Assembly: GCA_050084985.1 (NCBI GenBank) | Contig: JBITNC010000001.1 | Span: 1,054,001-1,118,000, forward strand | DNA from: Nageia nagi | Lineage: Eukaryota > Pinophyta | Direction of reading: 5' to 3' | DNA: 64,000 bases | Part shown: positions 45,043-57,990 of the stretch, piece after piece | How the letters are laid out: each line of letters begins with the position of its first letter | How positions within the stretch are numbered: the stretch's first letter is position 1 | Position numbers and translations under genes: made by a program | Notes under the pieces: generated by a model | Databases searched by the model: none | Seen by the model: the letters and a program-made list of their open reading frames with translations, nothing else | What the model was told of the DNA's origin: nothing

Positions 45043-46397
45043 TAAGTACTTAATATAATTGTGGGAAGATAAATAATCAAAATTTTAAGGCCCAATTTCA
45101 CTAATGATTTCCAAAAGAGCAAAGGAAAAGTTGTAACCATATTCTTAATTCATAAAAATGTGCCTCTAAATAAAATTCAACTCAATCAACAATTCACAAA
45201 ATGTGGGCATTCAAGATAAAAGCATTCATAAGATAAACACGAGCATTGAACCAATAGGCATAGTAGCACATGAACAATCAGCTCCAGCCAACAACTTTAA
45301 AGGTGAGAATTACTAAACACATGTTGTATTACAAGCATAAGCGTTTGAAGATGAACACTGGTATTTAAAATAGATGTGTTGAACAATCACAAATATGACT
45401 CAGATAAGCACATCGAGCAAGGAAATTTAATAGCCAACCAAGTGAATAGAGGACGAATCAGAAATAAGGGTGAATAACAAAAAATAAATGCAAGATTGAA
45501 GATGAACATTGGTGGGAATAAATATGGTTATAGATCAGTGGGGAAAGCCATGAAGAAATAAGGGTACTTAATCTTTCTTGACATAAATGAAAAAATGCTC
45601 CCACAAAAGCCAAGATCGTAGCCAATATGATGTTAACAAAAATAAAAAATATGAAAAATATTATGCAAAATTGAATTTTTTTATATATTCCAATAATTTG
45701 TGAACACATGTGAGAATAAATCAAACACAAGCATTTTTGGAAGAGCATAAGTGTCGAGTCAAGCATGCAAATTGTGATGTACAATATCCCAAGGAACTAA
45801 AACATGGGAGTTATAGAGACAAATGCAATGAATGTGAGAATTGCAAAACCAAAATGAAAAAAAGGTTTACAATTAGGGTAAATTTTAAGAAAAAATTATA
45901 ATTCCTAATTATAGAAAAATTGGCTATTCTGATTAGTAATTTGGCTATTCCCGTAGAAGGGGGTATAACAAAAAGGCTATTCAAAAAGTAAAAAAAAAAA
46001 TAGAAAATGGTGATTCCTAATTTTTTTCCTAAATATAACATTGATAAAATTTGAAACATAATCTCACTTTCCTTCTATTTTTGTAATTTTTTTGAAAGAA
46101 GGTTAGCTTTTATCACCAAATTTTATTACAAAATATTTTGTAGATTTAACATAAGTCTATGTTATGGTGTTATTACTATTGTTGAGGCTCAAGAATATTA
46201 TTTCTTATCAGATTTAATGTTCGAATAGTGGATCTTAGCATAATATTATATAATATATTTATTCCTGAGTTCATGCTAGCAAAAGAAATTCGGCTATGTG
46301 TCATTACTGTGTTGTCCCTCTAATGGATACCCATGGCCTAAAGTTTATAAATGTCGATGATAAGTCTAAGTTATAGTTATTAATGGTGGGTACACAT
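45043..46397. other. AT-rich stretch, nothing identified
   Basis: GGCTATTC recurs three times within 45,920-45,990. Frames of 60-108 codons on both strands lack recognisable content. Confidence 0.35.
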
Positions 46398-47190
46398 GGT
46401 AGCCCCATGATGCTAGTACCCCCAGATGGAGAAACTGTTATCATCAGAATCTTACCAAAGTAAAGAAAAGTTAAGAGGTAATAAGGTAGTACGACCCACA
46501 GGATGAGAAGATTGATCGACTAGAGGAGATACGTGGAGGCCCTGTGATGCAGCACCCATAGATGAGAGTTTAGGAAGGAATAAATAATAAAGAAATAACA
46601 TGGAGGTTAAGTAAAAGGGAATATAATGTGCAATGATCAACTAGGATATGTGGTGGCAATATGGTAGCACAGACGAGAAGATTGACCTATTAGAGGAGAC
46701 ATGTGGAGACCCCACAATGTCACACCCATAAATGATATTTTATGTAATCATAGATTGTAAGGAAATAACACAAAGGTTAAGAAAAAAGCATACATTATGC
46801 AATGGTAACATTGACACATGGAGGCTTTGCGATACAACACCCATAAATGAGACTTTGTGCAACTGTAGATTGCAAGTTAAGCAAAAAGCATATGTTATGC
46901 AATGGTAACATGGACATGTAGAGGCCCCACGATGCAGTGCCTGCAAATGAGACTTTATGCAACCATAGATCACAAGGAAATAACACAAAGGTTAAGCAAA
47001 AGGGAATACAATATGCAATGGTAACTAGGACACATGGATGTTTCATAATAACCCTCTGAGAGATGAAGAAATTGCCACCATCCAAATCAACCAATGAATA
47101 ATATGATTAAGGGATACTACATGGTGTTTTTGCAATACATCATCAGGAAACCAAGATATCATCACCATCCAATTCAGCCAAAGACATAGC
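46398..47190. repeat. degenerate tandem repeat array
   Basis: About five to six irregular units of 100-170 bp are each marked by GTGGAGGCCCCACGATGCAG-like, CACCCATAAATGAGACTTTATGCAA, AAGGAAATAACACAAAGGTTAAGCAAAAG and AATATGCAATGGTAAC blocks. Clear unit starts lie near 46536, 46706, 46820 and 46920. The last part (47050-47190) repeats a different phrase (CACCATCCAA.TCA.CCAA). The overlapping minus-strand frames there are by-products of the repeats. Confidence 0.75.
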
Positions 47191-49970
47191 AAATTAAACA
47201 TGAAGAAAGGTAGCAAAATTTGAACTCGTAGCATGCATGAAACACACATGGATCTCCCGTAGGCTCTTGCTAGTAGATGAAGGATGAACAGAACTATTTA
47301 TATCAACATATGGGAAAAATAAATAACGATGATGATAGTTATATATGCTTGACACTTGAGCTATCAAAATCTAGTAAAAGCCATGCAAAGGAGTGACATT
47401 TAATGACTAGCCACAAATTTGTCAATGATAATGTTATTATGAGAAAATTCCAGTAGCACAATTCAACAAGTAACTATTATTCAAACTTGAAAGGAATTAT
47501 AGAGCCAATGGAGAGATAATGGAGCATCATGAAGTTGGAGAAAGTCACAGAGGTGTTTGCTAAAGCATAATTTGAGCATTATCAGGTGTGAGCTCCATCT
47601 GTTTGCTTAATTATTTTGCTATATGAGAATTGTAAATACTTTTATCCTTTATATGGTAATTCACATTTTAAGCAATGGAAGAATTTAAGGTTATAACTCT
47701 AGCACCATAGGAATTTGATAGAAGTAAGCATAAGATTTCTATGACATGATTAAAATAGCAAAAATGAATATGAACTAAAATCCTATTGAGTCTATATTAA
47801 ATGAACTAGAGATTCAAACCCTAGATTTGTTTAGGTTTACAAAAGAACATTAAGGAAAAAATGCTTCCACTATGTACAAATTATGAGAAAAAGCCAAAAA
47901 ATCTATAAAAGAAATGCTACCTAGAAGGTAGGTATGGGATTCAAATTTGGGTAGACTAGTATGTCCTTTGGTAGTTTTGTCCCTTGCCCTATTGGTATGG
48001 TTACTTCAAGATATGATGATAATGCAAGGGAATTTGGGAAGCCAACTAGGGAAATAGCTTTTAGTTTGAAACCTTAGCCTATCAAATAGGTGTTTTGATT
48101 GAAAGAAGGAAATCAAATTTGAATTATAAAAACATAGTGAATAGAGCTACAACCTTACCGATCAATGTATTTTATAGGTTTTTCTACATATAAATGGAAA
48201 CAGGGATCAATTTTCGTTCAGAAAGAATCTATTAAATATTTGGGCCATAGATTATGTAGATATGATTAATGCAATGTTGGGAACAAGAGAATTTGAATAT
48301 ACAACTAGAGAGGTTTTGGCCATTTTTCATGATGTGTTAGTATGATATGATGTTTAGACCTTATGACTGGGATTTATTTATTCATACCAATCTCTATGTT
48401 CAATTATTATCAATGAAAATGTTCATACACCAAAAGAAGGATATCAAAGAATTAATTCCACACTTCTCTTATTACTCTTTTTTGATCACTTTATTCGTGG
48501 GCCAATTGCTTGATGGTACAATTGATGAATTGAGAGGAGATGCTAGTAAGAGATAGTACAATACAAACTCCCTTACATAAGAGAGGGAGAAGGAGCTTAA
48601 ACTAGAAATGATTTTTATCATAAATTTCTCTTTGCAATATTTTTTGCCATACATGGAAATATGCCTAGTAGAATCAACCCTTCTTTAATTGATTTATTAT
48701 CAAAGCAAAAAATTGGAGAGTATTTTATACTAGAAGAGTATTCATATGCAAGGGTCTATGGTTCAAAATTGGCCCCAAAGGTATTGCCAAAATATGCCCC
48801 ATTCTCATTGATCTGTTTGGACATTTTAAGATAAATGGTAGAAGATGCCAAGGTAAAATTAGTGAAAAAGAAAGGAAAGGTCCCATTTCTCATAACACCT
48901 TGTAGAATTGGTTGTATTATTACAACAACTATCATCCATGTTTACTAGCATTGAGAATATGGATCAGTATTTCTTTGATGAATTTACTTGAAGGCCTTTG
49001 ATCCTTATCGGTATCACAAAGAATATATTCAAAATTTGATAAACGATTTATTCTTATACATAGAGAGGTTTCATTTGAAGATAAAATCAACAAAAGGATT
49101 AAGAGGTAAGCTCCAATGCATGAAATTGAAGAGGTTTAGGCTACTTTTGATGGATTGAGAAGAGAGTATTTCAGTTTACAATTTCTAGAATCATATAGTG
49201 AGAAGTTGAAGAGGTTGAAAAAGAAATAGTAAATACAAATCCTTTATTCTTTGAGCCACTCTTTCTAGATATGGTCCAAGATTTATCATATGAAATGTAG
49301 AAGGAACATAAGGTTCAACTTTATTTTAAAGAGAGAAGATAAAACTATCAAAGCTATTTGGAAATAACTTTAGCATTGGATATCATTTTGGAAGTATTAA
49401 CGAATAAACTAATTATAGGAGAATCTTATCAATCTCAAGAAGCTCTTCCTCCTATATAACAACAGATATTGAAAATAGTTGAACTACCTTCAACTTTTAT
49501 ACCCCCTACCAATAAGAAGATAGATGAGAAATAGACCAAAGGAAAGGAAAAATAAGTTAAGAATAACACAACTTTGGCCAAGAATGAAGATGAGTTAATA
49601 GTCCTTATGCTATTACTATTGTAGGAAAGAAGAAGATCCTTAACACTTACCATGGAAGGAAATTCTATAAAGAAGGAGGAATTAATATTATTATGAGATA
49701 TTTTTATTCTAAATAGGATAGTTATCCTTCGCATCAAAAAATCAAGATCCATACGGAATAACTAAGGAAGGTAATCCAACCATCAATATTTCTATTTTTC
49801 AAATTGATGATGGAGAAGTAGGAGGAATCAAAAGAGGTAATGAGCTAATGGAAGTACATATCACTGAAGGTACCACTACTTCTCCCATAATGGATTTGCA
49901 GATCCCTATTTTTACTAGTTTAATTATTTCTAATATTCCTCATATTGAAGCACCTATATTGATCTATAAT
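47191..49970 (+). pseudogene. unidentified decayed coding stretch
   Basis: From about 47940 to 49800 the + strand has codon-like composition and broken frames with plausible protein text, for example KESIKYLGH, RPYDWDLFIHTNLYVQLLS (48354), FITLFVGQLL-like and KIKSTKGL. No frame exceeds 70 codons and I cannot name a family. It may be an old retroelement ORF or a relative of the unknown plant transposon-associated protein at 53-60 kb. Confidence 0.3.
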
Positions 49971-49974
49971 CACA

Positions 49975-50504
49975 GATGCTTATAGCATATTCGGATCCTC
50001 ACTTACAGATTAAATGAAAATAGTTAACCATTATGAGACCATATAATTGCATATACAATATGAAAATTGCATATTGTAAATCAAAAACTAGCAATCTCAA
50101 AATATACCCCAACAATATCAACATAATGATTTACCCTGGTTCAACCAGTGTGGGCTAATCTAGCATGGAATTAGAGCCTCCTCTTCTCATTATTTATGGA
50201 CATTACAATATTACATGCATAGAGTAATACCATCAACATAATGATAATACAATCTCCTACAATTACTGTAACCTCCTACAGCAAAGAGGAAATACAATCT
50301 CAAAACTACAAAATTCTGAAATGACTCTTGGTCTTCCTTCAAATCTTACAATCCCAAAATCCTAACTCTCTCAAAATTCCCATTGAAGAAACATGGGAAT
50401 GGCATGCTCTTTAATAAGCCTCGAATCACCTCAAAAATGCCTTATTCGACATTGATTATGGAATCTAAAATAGTTCCTCTACCCAACACATCAACATCCC
50501 TTTG
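49975..50504 (-). repeat. probable 3' LTR of the chromovirus fragment
   Basis: It starts on the minus strand at about 50504 (TGTTGATGTGTTGGG), just after purine-rich AGAAGTCAAAGGGA. It sits directly beyond the end of the integrase frame, where a 3' LTR is expected. It contains a phrase often seen near plant LTR ends (GATTTACCCTGGTTCAACCA, + strand 50129-50148). The far end is not defined. Confidence 0.4.
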
Positions 50505-50599
50505 ACTTCTATTGCTAACTCATCAAATTGCATGTCAAAATTGCATGTCATTGGTAGCCTAGATTTAGATTTTTGAACACCATGTGCAACCTAAAATTG

Positions 50600-51905
50600 A
50601 ATATTGATTAACTCTATATTTTGATCTTTGATATATCTCCATGCATAGATACCCATGGACTAAGTACTACTCTTAAAAAGATAATCAAACATGATCCAAT
50701 TCGGATCACACCTCCCCAGTAGGAAAGCATTTGGTCCCATAAATGCATAGAATGAGGATACAAATCCCCAACTTTGGACCTATCCATCCACTTGGCTTTA
50801 TTAGGCTTATTTCCTTTTAACCCAACCAACCACAACACTATTTCTCCTCTCCTTGTAGCACGAACCTTCTTTTGTAATATGTAATCCTTCTTGAGTTCAT
50901 CCATAGTATTAGAAGCTAAGTCATCAATAAATGGAAAAATTTGATCTGAACCTACTTCGTCTCAATCAATATAGATGGTTCATAAATTTTAAATGCTCAA
51001 AATTCACAATTGAATAGATTTCATATATTCTGGAAGGTCCAATCTAAAGGCATTCTCACTTAATTGCTTCATAATCTCAAATGGTCCATACCTTATAGGT
51101 TTCAACTTCTTGGTTGGTCCTTACAACCTCTCCTTACTAAGATGCAACCAAACATGGTCTCCCACATGAAATTTATGGTTAAATCTATGTTTTTCATGTC
51201 TCATCTTGTACTTGGCTTGACTTGTCTCAAGTTCTCTTGGGCTTTCAAATGAATTTGCCTAATTTTTCAACAAATTTTTTAGCTTGCTTTTCCTCTTTTC
51301 AAGTGAATCTTCTTCATCCTTTTGTTTTCCAATATACACAATCAAAAGGTAAAGGTGGTAAATAACCAAAACAAGTCTCAAAAGGACTCTTATTAATGGA
51401 AAAATGAATTTCCCTATTGTATGCATGTTGGATATATTCAAGATGCTCATACCAAGACTTAGGATATTTTCCATAATAATCCCTCAAGAGTTGAACTATT
51501 GTCCTATTCACCACCAATTTTTCCATCCATTTGAGGATGAAAGGTAGTACTACTCTTCAACATTGTATCCTTTCCCATAAATATGTCCAAAACTTGCCCA
51601 AAAACCTGCTATCTCTATTTGAAATAATGGAATTAGGAAACCCATAATGAACCCAAACATGAGAAAAGAATAAATTTGCAACATCTTGTCCTATTGTAAT
51701 CTTTTTACATGGAATCAAAACACACATCTTGCTAAATCTATCCACAACAACAAATAAATAGTCATGATTTTCTTAATCATAGGCAATCCTCCCACAAAAT
51801 CCATTGAGATACATTCCCATGGATGTGAAGGTACTGGAAGTGGCTGATACAAACCCAATTTCTTCTTACTTGGCTTACTAGTACAACACAAAGAACACAC
51901 TATAT
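50600..51905 (-). pseudogene. Ty3/gypsy (chromovirus) integrase with chromodomain remnant
   Basis: Minus-strand pieces in order are [20 protein letters not shown] (51897, zinc-finger Cys pair), [13 protein letters not shown] (first Asp), NSIISNRDSRFLGKFW (second Asp), and VVNRTIVQLLRDYYGKYPKS with the Glu position replaced. AYNREIHFSINKSPFETCFG follows. Finally LVGLKGNKPNKAKWMDRSKV (50830-50760) looks like a chromodomain. Frameshifts near 51530, 51300 and 50950 break it. Chromodomain integrases steer insertion toward marked chromatin. Confidence 0.8.
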
Positions 51906-52126
51906 TGGAGCATGTCCCCTAGGTTCAACATAGTATTCTAGAGCACATCCCCTAGGTTCAACACACTTTTCTGAAGCACATCCCCTAGATTCAACACACT
52001 TTTTTGGAGCACATCCCCTAGATTCAACATATTTTTCTAGAGCACATACCTTAGGTTCAACACACTTTTTTGGATCACGTCCCCTAGGTTCAAGTTTCAA
52101 CAAACTTTTTTGGAGCACAACCATAG
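51903..52126 (-). repeat. 33-bp minisatellite encoding Cys-rich 11-residue repeats
   Basis: About six tandem 33-bp units (+ strand core AGCACATCCCCTAGATTCAA then CACACTTTTTTGG) abut the integrase frame. In minus-strand frame they stay open and encode repeats of the type KKCVESRGCAP for about 66 residues. One unit carries a short extra AAGTTTC. Openness probably results from a repeat length divisible by three. No upstream gypsy sequence is seen beyond it. Confidence 0.85.
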
Positions 52127-52940
52127 TTGCAAGAAATGGGAAATTTGATTCATAAACTCTAAATTTATAGATGTTAATGCTTTAATATCTATTAAAATTT
52201 TAAATAAATTTTATAAAATTTAATTAATTAGAAATATGTGTTGCAACTATGAGCATGTATAAATTCTTGTCATAGCATAATTAAGGAGCTCAAAAGCTTC
52301 ATGTATAATTTTGTTAGGTGTTAAGTTTAATACAAAATAAAACATAACAACACTCAAAATAAACAAAACATACTATTAGGATTAGATAAACCATAAACAT
52401 AACAAATATATATTTCATTCTAAACTTATATAATTAATAAGCTTTAAATCAAATATGAAGTTCGGTGATATCCAAAATACTAAACTTTACATTGCTAGTA
52501 ATCAAAATATGAGATATTTATATGTCTCATCACTGATCACTCCCCTTGAATTAGATCATTGTTGCACCTGCAATAATTAAAATGATGTACAATTTCCATT
52601 ACTAATTTTCTTGCCAAGTTTGTAGTAAATGATTGATATCATATACACCAACTACAAAGATACACCTTTCCTATGTTTTTGGATGTTCCTCTATAGTATG
52701 TCCATGTTGCAACTTTACCTTTATATTCTAAATCTAGAAATCTATATACTTTTATGGTTTTGTATTATGCATTGATGAAATGGGATACAATAAGAGGGAT
52801 GGTCTAAACTACATTCCAATCCAAGTAGTTGGATTCTACCTAATATTTTCAATTAATGCCATGGCCATTCTATAACTCCACTTAATATTATTAGAAAAAA
52901 ATATTTCCCTCTACCTATGCTCTATTATTTGTAGTTTTCA
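52127..52940. other. very AT-rich stretch, nothing identified
   Basis: The phrase TTGCAACTATG(AG/GT) occurs on both sides of a 120-bp AT segment, in inverted orientation (52118-52131 and 52241-52254). No gene is supported. Confidence 0.35.
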
Positions 52941-55302
52941 TTAGATATGACAATTTCCTAGGGCTTGATCAAAATGATTTTGAAGGGCCACTTGAAAGAA
53001 AAATATTCTTCCATCATCATTGCATATGTAGAATGTACAGTAGGTATAGTGATGAGTCATTTGAATTTTCTTTCCAACAATTGAGGGCATACATTCTTCC
53101 CTAATCAAGAAGGTGTCTTGTGTCTCCCTTTGCCTAACCAAATTGAGATCATGTCTCCATTTACTTTGATTTTCCAAGATTAAGACAAGGGCACATAATT
53201 GAACATCACCTACATACAAATTAGGAAAAATCTATGTTTTTTTCTTAAGAAAGAACCCATGCATTTAACATTCATAAAGAAAGTTCTTTTCATCCTCTAA
53301 GGTGACAAAGTAAGCATATAAAAATTCAACAAGTTTTGCATTAAATATGGATGCCTCTTTTAATTTTTTGTACTTGCCACCTAAATCATTGTTCCTTTAA
53401 ATACATCCTATACATTTTAGGAGAGTTTTGTAACTACAAGGATTCCTCAAACATTGAGTAAATATCCAATACCGCTTATTTAGCTTGATTTGTTTTAATG
53501 TTAAAATTTTATAGCTCCTTTTTAGTGTTCGCATGATATAAAGCTATCTGAAATAATTTATCATTCCTTTCAATTAGGTTTTTAACAAGTCTCTCTTGAA
53601 GATCCAATTGGTATTTCAAGTTTTGGATTTTATGAGACAACATTTCATAGGATTTTTTAGCTTTCAATCTCATCTCATGTTCTAATAACAAATCATTCCA
53701 TATGTTTTTAAATTCTTGGACTAAACTCTCATTCTTTTCTTCCTCAATTTTTAAAGCATTAGTTAACTCAAACATTGTGATGGTTTCCTCTATTAGAGCT
53801 TTTTTTGTACTCTAATATTCTACAATTGAGTGCCTAAGTCTGCGGTTAACATTTCTTCATGAATTAACTTTTCATTTTGAATTTGTAGCTCTTGATATTT
53901 GGCAATTATTTCTTTATGACTTTATTCTAAACTAGCTTTTTCTCCCATGAGTTGAATGTTTATTTTCTCTAAAGACTATATTTTACAATGAAAACCTGAG
54001 TAGGTGAATCTACATGCAAGAATGCTTGAATGACCATTTCCATGAGGATGTTCATGGGTTTCATATTTGCTTTATTTTAGGAGAATGTTGGGGTGGTATC
54101 ACAATAATTTCATCAATGTTAATGTGATCTAAATTATATGCACACTCAATCAAATTGATTTGAACCATTAGAGAGTTGGGTCTAGCTCGTTCTGGATCTA
54201 CTTGTGTTATTGCCTCTAGAATTTTATTTTTCTCAAAGTATATATCTTAAATAGTCATATGGTATTCCATATCCTCTTCTTCATTATCTAATAAGAATTA
54301 TCATTTTTTGGGAGGATCAATATTCATAGGGGTACCTTCATCCATCCTTTGTCTATACCTCCATTGTAAGATAAATATGCGTGAGTTCTCTATGGTCTCC
54401 TTAGAACCAAGGTCAATTGTAATGCCTTTACCACTGGTGAAGGATACAAATACAATATTCATCTTCCCATTTTTATGAATCCAAAATTTTATATTGGATA
54501 TCTGAGGAGTTTATGATTACTATGGCAACTTACAAATATAAAATGGAGATGTTTTTGCTTCTTCTATGAGGTTCTATATGAACTTTTTAATATCTGATTA
54601 AGGGATGATTGGTGGACTACTTGGAAACATATTCTTACCATGGCTAGAAGGTTTTGTAATGAATTTTGAAGTATACTCATAATCAAGGGTCAATTCTATA
54701 TTATAACCTCTAGGATTATCATGTAGGGTTTTTAGAGCATCATCAACATGTGGTGCATTAGTATGTGAGATGCTACATGAGGATTCCCACTTTAGAAATA
54801 ATTTTATGGCCTAAAAAGGTCTCACTTCCTCTTACCATCATGTAGTTGTATAAAGTACTCCTAACACAATAAAATTATTAAACCATATGTTTAAGGGCCT
54901 CAAATTTCTTCATTTTCTTTGCTTGGGTTTTTCGTGCTATAGTTTGCAAGCTATAATAAAGGAATGTGTAAATATTATACTAGTATGGGGGCCCATACCT
55001 TAGAAATATCAATAAATTCATATGGTATCCCAAGAGTGTGCCATGTTATCCATCGCAAGTCAAGTACTTCATCACTAAGTATGAAACTTTGGTCCATTTC
55101 TTTGGTAGAGTATCACTTTTAACTCCTTGAGAATGTGCACCACTAATGTATAATTATGCATGAGGTTATCTTGGCCCATGAAATTTTTGGAGGAGGGAAT
55201 CATAATGACACCACTTAGTAAGACTATTTCCCTCCATTGGAATACTTGATGTCACACTAATTATTTCCTTAGTGACTAAAATTGTATGTCCCTTTAGATT
55301 GA
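52941..55302 (-). pseudogene. unidentified coding region, 3' part, split by a copia insertion
   Basis: The minus strand reads NLKGHTILVTKEIISVTSSI, PMEGNSLTKW, LPKKWTKVSYLVMKYLTC and YHMNLLIFLRYG (55302-54960). It continues as broken frames through GKMNIVFVSFTSGKGITIDL (54480-54420), then an open coiled-coil-like stretch at 53775-53509 (heptad Leu/Ile with Glu/Lys), then YVGDVQLCALVLILENQSKW (53219). The first part resembles large plant transposon-associated proteins of unknown function (T-x-E-x-I-x-x-x-T-x-(L/I)-P-x-E-G). I cannot give a firmer name. In-frame stops show decay. Confidence 0.5.
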
Positions 55303-55811
55303 TGAAGTTATTCAACAAATTTAAATAAGTGAATTGCTTAACAATTCAACTTTGCAACTCAAACTGTGAAAACAAACTCAACAATAGAAAATTGGAATTT
55401 AACCAACACCCAAATCTATATTGAGAATAGGATTCACACACATACATAATTGTACTAGTTGCAAATAAATCACACACAATGTTAAAGGTCATAGGTGACC
55501 TTTACCCTTCAACTTACAAGATGGAATATGAAATGAATATGAAATGAAATGCCAAAATGCAAAAATGACAAACACAAAAAACATTGCCAGCTAGTGGATC
55601 GATTACATTAGACTAATCGATGGGCTGATTATGGTATAGACTAACTAGTGGGTTGGTTATAGTTTGGACTAATCGATGGGTCAGTTACAGTTTGGACTAA
55701 CCAATTTGCAATGTACCAATTTGTAGACAAAGGAGAGACACCCAAAATTGAGATGACAAAATAAGTTGAATTTTTATGCTTCAAGTTATCCTAAGGTCTT
55801 GAAATTATTCA
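55303..55811 (-). repeat. copia 3' LTR (509 bp)
   Basis: On the + strand it begins TGAAGTTATTCAACAAATTT and ends GAAATTATTCA. It contains tandem 28-bp units starting at 55611, 55639, 55667 and, partial, 55695 (core GACTAACTAGTGGGTTGGTT then ATAGTTTG). It is flanked outside by ATTGA. Confidence 0.9.
55611..55711 (-). repeat. 28-bp tandem repeats inside the copia 3' LTR
   Basis: Three full units and one partial unit have period 28. The sister LTR has one unit fewer (units at 60356 and 60384 plus a degenerate first copy), so copy number changed after or during insertion. Confidence 0.85.
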
Positions 55812-55849
55812 TACTACCCCCTGCTAATAAGAGGACCAATAATAATATC

Positions 55850-56115
55850 TATTAATAGTAAAATTAAGATTTTACCATTGCTTTTGTGAATATATCTGCC
55901 ACTTTATCTTGTGTTGGATAATACCTCAATTTCAATATCCCTTTCTCCACCAAGTCATTGATGAAATGAGTCTTAAAATCAAAGTGCTTTATTCTAAAAT
56001 GATGGATAGGGTTTTGTTCCAACTTGATGGAAATTTGGTTGTCACAAAAAATTATTATTTCTTGAGTTTTCTCCTTTGTAATCCCCTTCAACACCTTCCT
56101 CAACCATAGTGCTTG
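55850..56115 (-). pseudogene. copia RNase H, C-terminal part
   Basis: An open frame of 79 codons reads IIIFCDNQISIKLEQNPIHH, then FRIKHFDFKTHFINDLVEKG and DKVADIFTKAM, the standard end of copia pol. It is separated by a frame change from the upstream part near 56110-56170. Confidence 0.9.
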
Positions 56116-56169
56116 TGTTGAAGCACTTGTTACTACTACATATTTAGCTTTAGTACTTGAAAGAGCTAC

Positions 56170-57119
56170 AATGGATTATTTTATAGAGCTACATGATATC
56201 AAACATAATCCAAGAGAGAATAAATTCCCACTTGTGCTCTTCCTATCATCCAAATTGTTGCCCCAATCATTGTTATTGAAACCTTTGAGTTGGAGCTTGG
56301 AATTACATGTATAATGTATTCCATAGTTTACTATTCCCTTCACATATATGAGTATTCTCTTTGCTACCTTGAGGTGTACAACTGATGGATCACTCATGTA
56401 TCTTGCAACCAAATATATACTAAATTTCAAATTTGGTCTTATGTTTTTTAGAAACATAAGGCTTCTAGCAATCCTCCTATATTGCTTCTTGTTTACCTTT
56501 TTTTCTCCATATTCCTTGCAAAGATGTTCTCCATGGGCTATAGGTGTTGCAATAGGTGTACAATTCTCCATTTTGAATCTTTTTAATATGTATCTTGCAT
56601 ATTTGGATTGAGACACAAAAATTTCATCATGTGTTTGATGCACATCCAAGCCAAAAAAGTAGCTCATCAAAACAAGATCCTTCATTTCAAACTCAACCAT
56701 CATATGAGTTTTGAAAGATTCATTCATTTTGATACTACTTCCCATGAAGATTAAATCATCTAATACAAGCAAACAATCAAAATATTAATATCATTTTTCT
56801 TGAAATATAATGTAGGCTCACTTACACTTCTTTGAAAACCCACACTCTTGAAGTATCCATCAATTCTTGTATACCAACCTCTTGGAGCTTGCTTCACCCC
56901 ATATAGTGCCTTTTTGAGCTTGTATACATGATATTCTTTTCTAAAAACCTTAAAACCTTGATGTTGTGCTACATACAACTCTTCATTGATATATCCATTT
57001 AAAAATGCACTCTTCACATCCATATGTGGGACTGTCCAACTTTTACTTGTAGCCAATGAAAGTACCAATCTAATTATTTCTTGCCTTGCAACTGGTAGAA
57101 ATGTTTCTTCAAAATCCAC
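56170..57119 (-). pseudogene. copia reverse transcriptase and RNase H N-terminus
   Basis: 57119-56760 encodes FLPVARQEIIRLVLSLA, VPHMDVKSAFLNGYINEELY, YHVYKLKKALYGVKQAPRGW and NDINILIVCLY. There the frame breaks exactly at the YVDD box: one base is missing near 56762, and LDDLIFMGSS continues in the next frame (56772-56176). The second part has MSYFFGLDVHQ, SKYARYILKRFKM, and the RNase H start KGFNNNDWGNNLDDRKSTSG. It is otherwise well preserved. Confidence 0.92.
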
Positions 57120-57990
57120 TCCATACTATTGATGAATCCTTTTTCCAATAGTATTGCTTTGTATCTTTCAACACTCTCATCACTCTTGCATTTTGTTTTG
57201 TACACCCATTTTGAACTAACCATTTTCTTACCTTTGGGAAACTCACAAAGTTCCCAAGTATCATTACTTTCAATAGCATCAATATGTTCTTCCATAGCTT
57301 GCATACAAACACCATGAGAACAAGCTTCTTCATAACAAGATGGGTCAATAATAGTAGTATTTAAAATAGGAACAAAATTTGAAATGGAACAAAGTGCATA
57401 GTTTACCATTTCACCTTTGGGATCTCCATTATCTTCATCTCCATAAATTTGGATGCTTTCCAATATTGCAACTAAAATTTGCATTTTTTGAGTTTAGTTT
57501 ATTGTGATTCTCCTCATGATGTTTTCATATATGATTTAACTTTCCAAATGCTCCTTCAACAATCTCTTACATTTGTTGTCTTGGTTCAAGAATCTTGCAT
57601 TGGGTGAACTTGGTGCACTTACACATTTTGGTGATATAATGGAGCTAGATGATCTTGATGAGATTGGAGCACTCATAATTGATAGTTGTACCTCAAATTT
57701 CTTTCTAAAACATGGATGGGATTCTCTTTGACTGCTTCTTTCTCCTCCAAATTCTCTTCTTAAGTACACTTTACTGTAATTTTTTATTACTGTACTCTCC
57801 CTTCATAAAAAATTACATCTCTTGATACAACAATTTTATGGCTCTTGGGATTATAGAATTTGTAGGCTTTTGAAAGCTCAAAATATCCTATAAACACACA
57901 AGGCTTAGATTTTGCATCCAACTTCCTTCTTTTTTCATCATTAATGTGAACATATGCAAGACATCCAAACACTCTCAAGTGTTACAAATT
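57074..57990 (-). pseudogene. copia integrase C-terminus and RT N-terminal segment
   Basis: 57978-57787 reads MRVFGCLAYVHINDEKRRKL then KPCVFIGYFELSKAYKFYNP, the copia integrase C-terminal block. A variable Ser-rich linker follows (57769-57536). After a frame change comes AMEEHIDAIESNDTWELCEF then PKGKKMVSSKWVYKTKCKSD (about 57310-57170), which leads into RT. Confidence 0.88.

Noticed and set aside
46740-47249. Overlapping minus-strand frames of 68-99 codons
   Set aside because: They are produced by the tandem repeat array and repeat the same peptide phrases.
51900-52124. Cys-rich 74-codon protein as a gene of its own
   Set aside because: Its openness is explained by a 33-bp tandem repeat. 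No start context or homology supports a separate gene.
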